A stretch of DNA of 64,000 bases, from assembly GCA_020636095.1 (NCBI GenBank), contig JACJYN010000003.1, positions 1,116,001 to 1,180,000 on the forward strand. Reading direction: 5' to 3'. Source of the stretch: Lewinellaceae bacterium (GTDB taxonomy: Bacteria > Bacteroidota > Bacteroidia > Chitinophagales > Saprospiraceae). Below are positions 46,750-55,212 of the stretch, piece by piece. The first letter of the stretch is position 1. Each line of letters starts with the position of its first letter. The translations under genes and the position numbers were made by a program. Under the pieces are notes generated by a model that searched no databases, was not told where the DNA came from, and saw only the letters and a program-made list of their open reading frames with translations.

Positions 46750-48108
46750 TCAACGTCCTTTTTCCCTCAGCCACTGCCGGAATACCTCCCCGACCTCGGG
46801 ATTGTCCCGCCAGTTCTCGGCAACCCCTTCTATGGCGAGGATGCGGTCGAAGAGTCCATCCTGGGCAAGGCCTTCCGCCAGCGCATGGCTGTAGGGAATA
46901 TGGCTGAAAGTCACCTGCGAGTACAAGGGGAGGAAATCCTCAGGGTATTTTTCATTCAGGTGAGCTTCAATTTCTTTGCGCAGGAGGAAGCGGGGGTCGG
47001 CCACCCGGTCGCGCATCTCTACGAAGTTGCGGAGGGCGAGGTCGGCTACAGCGTTGGCGTCTTTGGGGCGGTCCTGGTTGAAAGCTTTGATGATGTGGCT
47101 CCAGTTATCCTGATGGGTTTCCATCAGCTCGTCCAGAATAGAACAATCTTCAAAGCCGGAATTCATCCCTTGCCCGTAGAACGGTACGATGGCATGGGAG
47201 GCGTCGCCGATCAGCAGGACTTTATCCTCATAACACCAGGGCAGGCAACGAATCGTGGCGAGCCCGGCGGTGGGGTTATTGCGAAAATCCTCCAGCAGGC
47301 CCGGAATGAGGGGGATGCTATCGGAGAAGTGCTGCCGGAAGAAGTCCAGTATCTGCTCATCGGTTTGAAGTTGCTGGAAGCTGTTGGCCTCCCCCTCGAA
47401 GGGGAGGAAGAGGGTGCCGGTGAAACTGCCATCGATATTGGGCAGGGCAATCATCATAAATTGCCCCCGGGGCCATATATGCAGGGCATTTTCATCAATG
47501 GCATGACTGCCGTCGGGTAGGGGAGGGATGTGCAGCTCTTTGTATCCGTACTCCAGGTATTGCTGGGAATAGTTGAAGCGGGGCAGCTTCATCATGCTGC
47601 GGCGCACGGCCGAAAAAGCGCCGTCGGTTCCGAAAATGAGGGGCGCCTGCACGGACCGGCGTTCGCCCGTTCCGGTATGCTCAAAATGGACGGTATTGGC
47701 CCTCAGGTCTACGCCGAGGCACTTTTGAGCAAAGTGGAATCGCAGGCCTTTATATTGGTCAGCGATCTGGATGAGCTCGATATTCAGGCCGCCGCGGGAA
47801 ACCGAATAGATCGCCTGCCCCTCCTTGCCATAGGGCTGAAAAGTCAGCTCTCCTGCTTCACTGTGCATCATCCTGCCGCGCATAGGAATGGCGACCTCGC
47901 GGATTTTATTTTCTATTCCTGCTTTTTGCAGCGCCCTCCAGCCGCGGGTGCTCATCGCCAGGTTGATGGACCGTCCGCCGATGAAACCCGCCTGACGGGG
48001 GTCTTCCCGCAGTTCATAAACATCGACAGCATAGCCGCGCTTGGCCAGCAATACGGCCCAAAGTGAGCCAACCAGCCCGGCGCCAACGATAATTGCATGT
48101 TTTTCCAT
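46750..48108 (-). CDS. kmo: Kynurenine 3-monooxygenase
   Basis: Flavoprotein hydroxylase converting L-kynurenine to 3-hydroxykynurenine with NADPH and O2, part of tryptophan breakdown and de novo NAD synthesis. The 452-residue protein begins MEKHAIIVGAGLVGSLWAVL (FAD dinucleotide-binding GxGxxG), has the KMO-specific GRSINLAMSTRGWRAL and YGYKELHIP, and the second FAD motif LIGDASHAIVPFYGQGMNSGFED. The ATG at 48108 is the family start; a 56-residue upstream extension is spurious. No other kynurenine-pathway gene is in the window. Confidence 0.94.
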   Translation of the reverse strand: MEKHAIIVGAGLVGSLWAVLLAKRGYAVDVYELREDPRQAGFIGGRSINLAMSTRGWRALQKAGIENKIREVAIPMRGRMMHSEAGELTFQPYGKEGQAIYSVSRGGLNIELIQIADQYKGLRFHFAQKCLGVDLRANTVHFEHTGTGERRSVQAPLIFGTDGAFSAVRRSMMKLPRFNYSQQYLEYGYKELHIPPLPDGSHAIDENALHIWPRGQFMMIALPNIDGSFTGTLFLPFEGEANSFQQLQTDEQILDFFRQHFSDSIPLIPGLLEDFRNNPTAGLATIRCLPWCYEDKVLLIGDASHAIVPFYGQGMNSGFEDCSILDELMETHQDNWSHIIKAFNQDRPKDANAVADLALRNFVEMRDRVADPRFLLRKEIEAHLNEKYPEDFLPLYSQVTFSHIPYSHALAEGLAQDGLFDRILAIEGVAENWRDNPEVGEVFRQWLREKGR

Positions 48109-48169
48109 GAGTATTCGATTAGGAAGATAGCAGGCTTGCCTGTTTCGTGAAGCCAGGTAAGCCTTGGCC

Positions 48170-48835
48170 TTAAAATAAAAAACGCAGCGCCAGAAATTGA
48201 GACGCAAACCCCACCAGATAACCGCCGTAGAGGTCCATCGGTTCATGAGCCTGTAAGGCCAGGCGCGCCGTCCCAACCAGGCCGGCTATCAGAATGGTGA
48301 TCAGCAAGACGGTGCTCATGCTTATTTCCAGCGTTCCCCGGGCCGACATGATGGTAAAGGTATCATAGCTGAACAACAACATCGTGATGACGACCATGCC
48401 CAGCAGGCCTCCGAGGCCTACGGCATGAGCGCTGATCTTAGAGAAAATATTGATAAAAAAAGCAAAGAACAACCCGATCGTCGCCCCCAGCAGGAAGCTC
48501 GTGAAAGCAGTAGGAATAGAAGGGTTATCCAGAAAATTGCGAAACATCCAGAGGTAAAATAAGCCGGTGATGATATACGGCCCGATGCGCTCCTGCTTGG
48601 TCTCCATCTGAAAAGACTGGATCATGCCGGTTAAGCGCAACATGACAACGGCCACGCCGGGTATAAAAAAGGTAGAAAGAAAAATCTGCAGCAGGAGCAA
48701 CTTGCTGGCCTTATCGCCTATGCTACTCACGCCAAACAAATATGGGTTGACCAGCAGCAGCAAAGCCAACATGTAAGTTACAATGAGCAGCGGATGAAAA
48801 ATGAAGGATATTATCTGAGCCGGCAATCTTAGCAT
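48170..48835 (-). CDS. PAP2-like integral membrane protein
   Basis: A 221-residue protein with six predicted membrane helices. The segments SAHAVGLGG (near residue 134) and ARLALQAHEPMDLYGG (near 188) resemble the SGH and RxxxxxHxxxD motifs of PAP2 phosphatases, although the phosphate-binding KxxxxxxRP motif is not clear (QERIGPY at about residue 82). Probably a lipid phosphate phosphatase or a degenerate homologue. Ends 61 bases upstream of kmo on the same strand. Confidence 0.7.
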   Translation of the reverse strand: MLRLPAQIISFIFHPLLIVTYMLALLLLVNPYLFGVSSIGDKASKLLLLQIFLSTFFIPGVAVVMLRLTGMIQSFQMETKQERIGPYIITGLFYLWMFRNFLDNPSIPTAFTSFLLGATIGLFFAFFINIFSKISAHAVGLGGLLGMVVITMLLFSYDTFTIMSARGTLEISMSTVLLITILIAGLVGTARLALQAHEPMDLYGGYLVGFASQFLALRFLF

Positions 48836-49008
48836 GAGCAGGGATTGAATCTAATGGTTCTTTTCAGAGCGGGCTGGCAACCAAACGTTCCAGGGCCAAA
48901 GATAATTATTCTGCGCCAAGTTGTGTAGGATATATTTGAGCCGGTAGGGGTAGGGGAGGTAGCGTTTCAGGTTTTGAGGGGAGCATGGCAGACAAGATAA
49001 CAAAACGT

Positions 49009-50646
49009 TCAATCCGCTACAAACAACGGAGTAAATTGAAAGGTACTACCGTCGAACAAACCCTTATCGCCCAGTTTGAGGCTGGGGATAACCAGCAGGG
49101 CCATAAAAGACAAGGACATAAAAGGGGCCCCAAGGGAACTACCCTGCTTTTGTTTGACAAAAGTATCAATCTGGTTGTAGGCCCGGGCGACCTCGTAACC
49201 ATCCGCATGGGACATGATGCCGGCTACCGGTAAGGGCAGCACCTGTTCCGTTTCCCTGAAAACTGCCGAGATGCCTCCCTGGTTGGCGATGATGAGGTTG
49301 ACGGCCCGGCAGATAGATGGGTCGTCCGTCCCCACCGCTATAATGTTGTGCGAGTCATGGCCGACACAGGAGGCAATAGCGCCTCCCTTCAACCCGAAAC
49401 CATTGATGAACGCCAGGGCGGGAGGGGCGTCCTCATAGCGGTTGACAACGGCTATCTTCAGTAGGTCACGGGAAGGGTCGGAAAGCGCATAGCCCGCTTC
49501 GGTCGAGGCTTCCGCCACGAAGCTTTCGGTGACGATTTCTCCGTTCAGGGCGCGGATAACCCGGATTCTTTCCCCCCGGGCCGGTATGCGAAAATCTTCC
49601 GGCTGCCTGGGCGAGCAGTGAAAATTGTTGACGGTTCTGGCCGCTACCCTTTCGATCCGGCTCTGGCCATCTTCCGCAACAAGTACGCCATCAATATAGG
49701 TGGCCTTAACCGTGAAATCTTCCAGGTTTTCGGTCAGAATGAAGTCAGCCGGGTCGCCAATGCGCAGCAGGCCGACATCCAGGCCGTAGTGTTGAACGGG
49801 GTTGAGGCAGGCGGCCCGCAATACCTCAAAAAGATCGCAGCCGGCCGCCAGCGCGCGCGCCGCCAGTTGGTTGATATGCCCCAGGATGAGGTCGTCCGGA
49901 TGTTTGTCATCAGAACAGAACATCACCTGGCCGGGGAATTGGGGCAGCAGGCGGATGAGGGCATGGAAGTTCTTGGCGGCGCTGCCCTCCCGAATGAGCA
50001 CCTTTACCCCCATTTGCAGTTTCTCCAGCCCTTCCTCATAGCTGAAACATTCGTGATCCGTGCTGATCCCCGCCTGGAAATACCGCCGGGCATCTTCGCC
50101 ACGCAGCCCCGGAGCGTGCCCGTCGATTGGTTTGCCCAGCTTTTGAGCAGCGGCCAGCTTGGCCATTACTTCTTTATCCTGATACCAAACGCCGGGGTAG
50201 TTCATCATCTCCGCCAGGTATTTCACTTCCGGCATCCGTAGCAGCGCCTCGGCCCCGGCGGCATCGATGGTGGCGCCGGCGGTTTCGAAAGCCGTTGCCG
50301 GCACACAGGAGGGGGCGCCGAAATTGAATTTGAAGGGCGTCTTCCCTCCATTTTCTATCATGTAATGAACGCCTTCTGTGCCCAGGACATTGGCGATCTC
50401 ATGCGGGTCGGAAACGGTGGCTACCGTACCGTGGACGACGGCCAGGCGGGCAAACTCCGAAGGTACGAGCATGGAGCTCTCAATGTGTACATGAGCATCG
50501 ACAAAGCCGGGCAATATATAAAAGCCCTCCGCTTTTTCCAGCTTGCGGATACCGGCAATGCGGCCCTGCTGCACGCGCACTTCCGCCGGGTAAATTTCGC
50601 GGGTATGTAAGTCGACGAGTTGTCCCTGGAAGATTTTCATAGCCAC
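49009..50646 (-). CDS. ade: Adenine deaminase
   Basis: Amidohydrolase converting adenine to hypoxanthine and ammonia in purine salvage. The 545-residue protein shows the metal-binding DAHVHIESSM (near residue 50), a second site in GKPIDGHAPGL, then ISTDHECFS, and a C-terminal domain with GLKGGAIASCVGHDSHNIIAVG. These are the characteristic ADE segments and distinguish it from adenosine deaminase. The length fits the family. Divergent from mscS. Confidence 0.93.
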   Translation of the reverse strand: MAMKIFQGQLVDLHTREIYPAEVRVQQGRIAGIRKLEKAEGFYILPGFVDAHVHIESSMLVPSEFARLAVVHGTVATVSDPHEIANVLGTEGVHYMIENGGKTPFKFNFGAPSCVPATAFETAGATIDAAGAEALLRMPEVKYLAEMMNYPGVWYQDKEVMAKLAAAQKLGKPIDGHAPGLRGEDARRYFQAGISTDHECFSYEEGLEKLQMGVKVLIREGSAAKNFHALIRLLPQFPGQVMFCSDDKHPDDLILGHINQLAARALAAGCDLFEVLRAACLNPVQHYGLDVGLLRIGDPADFILTENLEDFTVKATYIDGVLVAEDGQSRIERVAARTVNNFHCSPRQPEDFRIPARGERIRVIRALNGEIVTESFVAEASTEAGYALSDPSRDLLKIAVVNRYEDAPPALAFINGFGLKGGAIASCVGHDSHNIIAVGTDDPSICRAVNLIIANQGGISAVFRETEQVLPLPVAGIMSHADGYEVARAYNQIDTFVKQKQGSSLGAPFMSLSFMALLVIPSLKLGDKGLFDGSTFQFTPLFVAD

Positions 50647-50720
50647 TAGATTATAATATTTCGGAAAAAATAAGCATTCTACTTCTATTATTTTCCGGGA
50701 AACAGTTTATTTTGACACCC

Positions 50721-52067
50721 ATGGGTGATTTTTTCAATACAGAGTTATTCAACATTTGGAACAATACCATTGCGGTTTGGCAGGTTGGGCTGGCCATCCT
50801 GCTGATCGTCGGTACCCTCCTGGCCTTTTGGCTGATTTCCTATCGGTTGCTACCCAGGCTGTTCGAAAAAGTAGAACTCGAAAAGGCAGACCGCCGAAAA
50901 ATGCGGGCCATTTTGGGCACTTTTTTTATCCTCGCTGTCTTTTTGGCGTTGCTGCTCATTTTTAAATTTGACCGGCTGCTGATAGAAACCGCCCGTGAAA
51001 CGGCTCCTAACCTTAAGATTTCCACCCTCCTGAAAGCGCTGATTATCTGGCAATTCGCCCGCTTGCTGGACCTGGTTATCTCCAAGATACTCATTCATAA
51101 CTATTACGAGCAGAAAGAGGAGAAGGCGATCGAGCTGGACCACTACCAAAAGGACTCCAAAAAACACGCTAACCGAACGGTGCAGTACGTCGTCTACGTG
51201 CTTGCTTTGCTGTTTATTGTCCAGGCTTTTGATATCAACCCGGAGTTTTTTAGCTATCCGCCGGCCAAAGGCCAAACCGAGGGTACGCCCTTTACCCTGG
51301 TCAACATCCTGAATGCTGCATTCATTTTGCTCGTCGCCCGGCTTTTTAGTTGGGTGATGATCCGGCTCATCCTCAAAAACTATTATCGGAGCAAAAATAT
51401 CAATGTAGGCTCTCAGTACGCCATTAACCAGTTGCTGCAGTACTTCGTTTATGTCATTGCCATTCTGATGGCGCTGGAGGCCCTTGGGTTTTCTCTGACC
51501 GTTCTATGGGGTGGCGCCGCCGCCCTGCTGGTGGGCATTGGCCTGGGGTTGCAGGAAACGTTTAAGGACCTGTTTTCCGGTATTATCCTGCTATTCGAGC
51601 GAAGGGTAGAGGTCGGCGATATAGTAGAGGTAGATGGCCTGGTAGGTACGGTACGGCGCATCGGCGTGCGCACCTCCCTGGTGGAAACCCGGGATAACTT
51701 CACGGTTATCGTCCCTAATTCAAAGCTCATCATTGAAAAGCTCATCAATTGGAGCCACAATGATAAAAAAGCACGCTTTTTTGTCCAGGTAGGCGTGGCC
51801 TATGGTTCTGATACGGAGTTGGTCCGGAAAATACTACTGAATGTGGCAAGGGAAAATGCCTTCGTTCTGCGGCATCCTCCTCCTTTTGTCCGCTTCTTCA
51901 ACTTTGGAGATTCCTCTCTGGATTTTCAAATTCACTTCTGGACGCACGAATTCCTCAGGATCGAAGATGTCAAAAGCGATATCCGTTTCGAGGTCGATCA
52001 GGCTTTCCGGGAGAATGGCGTCACTATTCCGTTCCCGCAGCGCGATGTGTGGATGAAAGGGGGGTGA
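50721..52067 (+). CDS. MscS-family mechanosensitive channel
   Basis: A 448-residue MscS-type channel that opens under membrane tension to release solutes. Four N-terminal membrane helices are followed by the pore helix and beta domain: ALLVGIGLGLQETFKDLFSGIILLFERRVEVGDIVEVDG, then IGVRTSLVETRDNFTVIVPNSKLI, and the C-terminal alpha/beta domain ending PFPQRDVWM. An upstream TTG is in frame, but the ATG at 50721 is preferred. Ends convergent to the metal ABC ATPase gene. Confidence 0.92.
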   Translation: MGDFFNTELFNIWNNTIAVWQVGLAILLIVGTLLAFWLISYRLLPRLFEKVELEKADRRKMRAILGTFFILAVFLALLLIFKFDRLLIETARETAPNLKISTLLKALIIWQFARLLDLVISKILIHNYYEQKEEKAIELDHYQKDSKKHANRTVQYVVYVLALLFIVQAFDINPEFFSYPPAKGQTEGTPFTLVNILNAAFILLVARLFSWVMIRLILKNYYRSKNINVGSQYAINQLLQYFVYVIAILMALEALGFSLTVLWGGAAALLVGIGLGLQETFKDLFSGIILLFERRVEVGDIVEVDGLVGTVRRIGVRTSLVETRDNFTVIVPNSKLIIEKLINWSHNDKKARFFVQVGVAYGSDTELVRKILLNVARENAFVLRHPPPFVRFFNFGDSSLDFQIHFWTHEFLRIEDVKSDIRFEVDQAFRENGVTIPFPQRDVWMKGG

Positions 52068-52087
52068 GATGCTGCCTTGAATGAGCC

Positions 52088-52115
52088 CGCCGTTCGGTGT
52101 TCGCCGTTCGCCCTG
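52088..52115. repeat. TTCG-type dispersed repeat tract
   Basis: CCGTTCGGTGTTCGCCGTTCGCC-like words between the convergent mscS and metal ABC ATPase genes, the same family as 14204-14276. Confidence 0.45.
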
Positions 52116-52170
52116 TGAAAGGGATATGCTACAATAAATGCGTCCAACTACTAACCCTGAATCCAGGGGC

Positions 52171-52917
52171 CTACTCCCATCCCCCCGTCTGATGCAGGAT
52201 GGGCAACTGCCCGCTGTAGGTTTTGGCGATATTTTCCGTGGTAAATACCTCGGAGGTATCTCCGAAGGCGATCAGGCGCTGATTAAGGAGGGCTACCCGG
52301 CTGAAATATTCAGGTACCGAAGAGAGGTCGTGATGGATGACCAGTATGGTTTTACCCTCCGCCGCCAGGCGCTTTAAGATTTTGGTGATCTTTTCTTCGG
52401 TGGTGACATCCACGCCGACGAAAGGCTCGTCGAGCAGGAAAATCTCTGCTTCCTGGCAAAGGGCGCGGGCCAGAAAGACCCTTTGTTGCTGCCCACCGGA
52501 GAGTTCGCCGATCTGCCGGTTTTCAAACTGTTCTATGTCTGCTTCCTTCAGGGCTTGCCGGGCCAGGGCCTTATCCTCTTCATTTAAGCGCTGTAACAGT
52601 TTTTTGTGAGGGTAGCGGCCCATTAGTACAATATCGAATACCGTGGCAGGGAAGGTCCAGTCCACATCGCTTTTCTGGGGTACGTAAACCACCTCCTTGC
52701 GGTGCGCTTCGACGGGGCGCCCTTTGATCAGTATATTGCCGGCATTGGGCGCCATCAGCCCGAGAACAGCCTTGAACAGCGTAGACTTTCCGGCGCCGTT
52801 GGGCCCGAGGATGCCGTATACATGGCCGGGCTCGAAATCCATAAAAATATTGGTGAGGACACGCTTGCGCCCATACGAAACGGACAGGCCTTTGATGCTG
52901 ATGACTGGGTTGGGCAT
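52171..52917 (-). CDS. Metal ABC transporter ATPase (ZnuC/MntB-like)
   Basis: A 248-residue ATPase with Walker A GPNGAGKSTLFKAVLG, signature LSGGQQQR, Walker B EIFLLDEPF and switch His in VIHHDL. Its closest family is manganese/zinc/iron chelate import. It follows the substrate-binding protein gene on the minus strand after about 100 bases that include a GAATGATT low-complexity tract (52916-52960). A permease gene would be expected next, but none is present. Confidence 0.9.
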   Translation of the reverse strand: MPNPVISIKGLSVSYGRKRVLTNIFMDFEPGHVYGILGPNGAGKSTLFKAVLGLMAPNAGNILIKGRPVEAHRKEVVYVPQKSDVDWTFPATVFDIVLMGRYPHKKLLQRLNEEDKALARQALKEADIEQFENRQIGELSGGQQQRVFLARALCQEAEIFLLDEPFVGVDVTTEEKITKILKRLAAEGKTILVIHHDLSSVPEYFSRVALLNQRLIAFGDTSEVFTTENIAKTYSGQLPILHQTGGWE

Positions 52918-52960
52918 GAATGAATGATTGAATGAATGATTGATTGATTGAGTGGGTGAG
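52916..52960. repeat. Low-complexity (GAATGATT) tract
   Basis: Tandem GAATGAATGATT/GATT words directly upstream of the metal ABC ATPase start. A similar tract ends the hybrid kinase gene (58098-58142). Confidence 0.7.
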
Positions 52961-53019
52961 CTTATTTCCTACCCATTCAACAACCGGTGGCTCGCGAATA
53001 ACCTAATCAACCCGATCAA

Positions 53020-54024
53020 CTAAACCCCGTTCACCTTCCTGGCCACCAGGAGGAAGCCACCCACCAGGAGCAGGCCGAGCAGGCCGTAGAGGATGAACGT
53101 TCCTGCGGTGGAACGCGGGTTTTTTACCCCGCCTTCCTCCACCGGCCGGGAAAGGGCGGCCACCACAGTATTCGTATTGTATTCGAGCATTTTCAGATAG
53201 GTGGGCGCCGGGCTATCCTTATCGCCGATAGAGTCGGAATACAGCTGGCCCCCAACGGACACTTTATTATCGGAAGCGATTTGTTCCAGCAACTTGGGGT
53301 TGACGGTGGTTTCGATGAAGACAGCCGGCACTTTTTGCGCTTGAATGATCTGGTTGAGGCGCATAATGTCGGAAGTTCGGGCTTCTGCATCGGTGGAAGT
53401 GCCAAGGATGGCTTCCACTTGTATCCCGTAGCGCTTTCCGTAATACCGGAATGCATCATGCGAGGTGATCAGCACTCGCTGCTGTTCCGGCACAGACAGT
53501 ACGGCGGCCGCTATTTTTTCATCCAGCGCCTCCAATTGCTGCCGGTAGATTTGGTAGTTGTATTCGAAAATATCGGCGTTATCCGGGTCGAGTTCCACCA
53601 GTGCTTTTTTTATATTTTCGATGTAAATAAGGCCGAGGCGGGCATCCATCCAGGCATGTGGGTCGGTCGAATTTTTGTACTTGATGCTTTCAATGGGCGT
53701 AATCCCCTCGGTAATGGTTTTGACCATGGCCCGGGTGCCCGAATTTTCGATCAGTTCGTTGAGCCAGCCTTCAAAGGTAAGGCCATTCTTCAGGATCAGG
53801 CTGGCTTCGGCCACCAGTTGGGCGTCTCCGGGGGTGGGGTCATAAATATGGGGGTCCCCTCCAATGGGGACAATGCTGCGCACATCGAGCAGGCCGCCAC
53901 CGATGTTTTCAGCCATGTCAGCAAATATGGAGGCACTGGCCACGACCAGTGGTTTTTCTTCTGCCCAAAGGCAGGAAGGCAGGGCCAGGAAGATGGCCAA
54001 CCAATACCCTAAACTGTTTTTCAT
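53020..54024 (-). CDS. Metal ABC transporter substrate-binding protein with C-terminal anchor
   Basis: A 334-residue cluster A-I solute-binding protein for Mn or Zn. A signal peptide (1-21) is followed by the metal-ligand segments GGDPHIYDPTPGD, DPHAWMD, TSHDAFRYYGKRYG and FIETTVNPKL. Unusually, it ends in a membrane helix (about 309-330, FILYGLLGLLLVGGF) with a basic tail, so it would be held in the inner membrane rather than free or lipid-anchored. Lies 18 bases downstream of the DtxR-type regulator gene. Confidence 0.9.
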   Translation of the reverse strand: MKNSLGYWLAIFLALPSCLWAEEKPLVVASASIFADMAENIGGGLLDVRSIVPIGGDPHIYDPTPGDAQLVAEASLILKNGLTFEGWLNELIENSGTRAMVKTITEGITPIESIKYKNSTDPHAWMDARLGLIYIENIKKALVELDPDNADIFEYNYQIYRQQLEALDEKIAAAVLSVPEQQRVLITSHDAFRYYGKRYGIQVEAILGTSTDAEARTSDIMRLNQIIQAQKVPAVFIETTVNPKLLEQIASDNKVSVGGQLYSDSIGDKDSPAPTYLKMLEYNTNTVVAALSRPVEEGGVKNPRSTAGTFILYGLLGLLLVGGFLLVARKVNGV

Positions 54025-54042
54025 GTTTCTAATGGTTAGATT

Positions 54043-54705
54043 CTATCGTTTTTGGATGAACAGGTTCTGGCAAACTTTTTTGGACAGCACCTGCTCGCGT
54101 TTTTGATTGATCAGAATCCGCATGGATTCGTCATATTCGAAATATTCCAGTAACTCCACTGGTGTGCCGAGCACCAACTCCATCCGGTCGAGGTATTGCA
54201 GGAAAGTGGTGGAATGGTCCTGGACGCCGACCACTATCCCCTGTTCTCCGGGTTGGAAGTCCATGAGCAGGGCCTGTTTGCGAATAGCAAAATTGCCATC
54301 CGCGTCAGGGATTGGGTCGCCGTGCGGGTCGAACTTCGGGAAGGCCAGATACTCGTCGAGGCGTTCGACCAGGCGCTGAGATTTTATGTGCTCCAACTGC
54401 TCCGCGATTTCGTGGACCTCATCCCAGGAGAAGTGTAGCTTGTCTACCAGGAATACCTCCCACAGCCGGTGCTTTCGGATGAGGTGGGTGGCAATCTGTT
54501 CTCCTCGCTTAGTAAGCGTGACACCCCGGTAACGTTCGTAATGGATCAGCGTTTTATCAGAAAGGCGTTTGATCATATCTGTAACTGATGCAGCGCTGGT
54601 ATTCATTTCACTGGAAATGGCATTCGTGCTGGCCGGCTTTCCGTCCTGCTCTGATATTTTAAAGATGGCCTTCAGGTAATTTTCTTCGGTGTAGGAAATC
54701 TCCAT
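54043..54705 (-). CDS. DtxR/MntR-family metal-dependent repressor
   Basis: A 220-residue regulator: winged helix (about 5-65; TNAISSEMNTSAASVTDMIKRL), dimerisation and metal-binding domain (about 66-140; VHEIAEQLEHIKS), and a C-terminal FeoA/SH3-like domain (about 150-215). It probably represses this operon with bound Mn or Fe. First gene of the regulator/binding protein/ATPase operon. A promoter and possible operator are visible upstream. Confidence 0.92.
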   Translation of the reverse strand: MEISYTEENYLKAIFKISEQDGKPASTNAISSEMNTSAASVTDMIKRLSDKTLIHYERYRGVTLTKRGEQIATHLIRKHRLWEVFLVDKLHFSWDEVHEIAEQLEHIKSQRLVERLDEYLAFPKFDPHGDPIPDADGNFAIRKQALLMDFQPGEQGIVVGVQDHSTTFLQYLDRMELVLGTPVELLEYFEYDESMRILINQKREQVLSKKVCQNLFIQKR

Positions 54706-54724
54706 GCTAATTGGTTTTCTCAGT

Positions 54725-54758
54725 CAAAGATACTATTTTTTAGACTAACTTAAAAATA
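54725..54758 (-). promoter_or_regulatory. Promoter and possible DtxR-type operator
   Basis: On the minus strand TATCTTTG (complement of 54725-54732) matches the Bacteroidota -7 element TAnnTTTG. On the plus strand, GACTAACTTAA (within 54736-54756) matches 9 of 11 bases of the right half of the DtxR consensus GCCTAACCTAA and would cover the -33 region. The left half is a poor match, so the operator is tentative. Confidence 0.4.
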
Positions 54759-54845
54759 TATTTTTAGTGACAAAAATAACTTTAAAAAACAGGCAGGGCG
54801 GGAGTATCCGTCCAGGAGGCTACCGGCCTGGCGTTGGGCAGCCTC

Positions 54846-54893
54846 GTACATCCTGCCTGCTCGGCCGTGGCATCAAGGGCCGGCAGGATGTAC
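54846..54893. repeat. 12-bp inverted repeat GTACATCCTGCC
   Basis: GTACATCCTGCC (54846-54857) and GGCAGGATGTAC (54882-54893) pair perfectly. Confidence 0.55.
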
Positions 54894-54953
54894 ATACAAG
54901 GTTCCCACTGTGTCCGCACATCCCCGAATCGACACCCTCCAGCCCATTCTGTC

Positions 54954-55003
54954 CAGCGTTCGACTGAGCGTTCGAACGTCGGCGTGAGCATAGTCGAACG
55001 CTG
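54954..55003. repeat. 12-bp inverted repeat CAGCGTTCGACT
   Basis: CAGCGTTCGACT (54954-54965) and AGTCGAACGCTG (54992-55003) pair perfectly, followed by two direct copies of CTCCCGCCGAAGT. No gene is apparent in 54760-55212. Confidence 0.55.
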
Positions 55004-55212
55004 AGCTCCCGCCGAAGTCTCCCGCCGAAGTCTTTAGACGACTACCCGTCCAGGGCTGAACCGTATTGGTAGTCAATAAATTGCATGGGCATGTGATCCC
55101 GGACAACAGACAACAGACAACGATAGAATGGCAGCCTGGTACAGCCAAATTGAGATGAAAATGAATTAACTTTGACAAATAATATTACAAATAAACACAG
55201 GGGGAATCAAAA

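Noticed and set aside
46577..46774. 65-residue minus-strand frame
   Set aside because: Lies on the arm of a palindromic repeat and overlaps the end of kynurenine monooxygenase.
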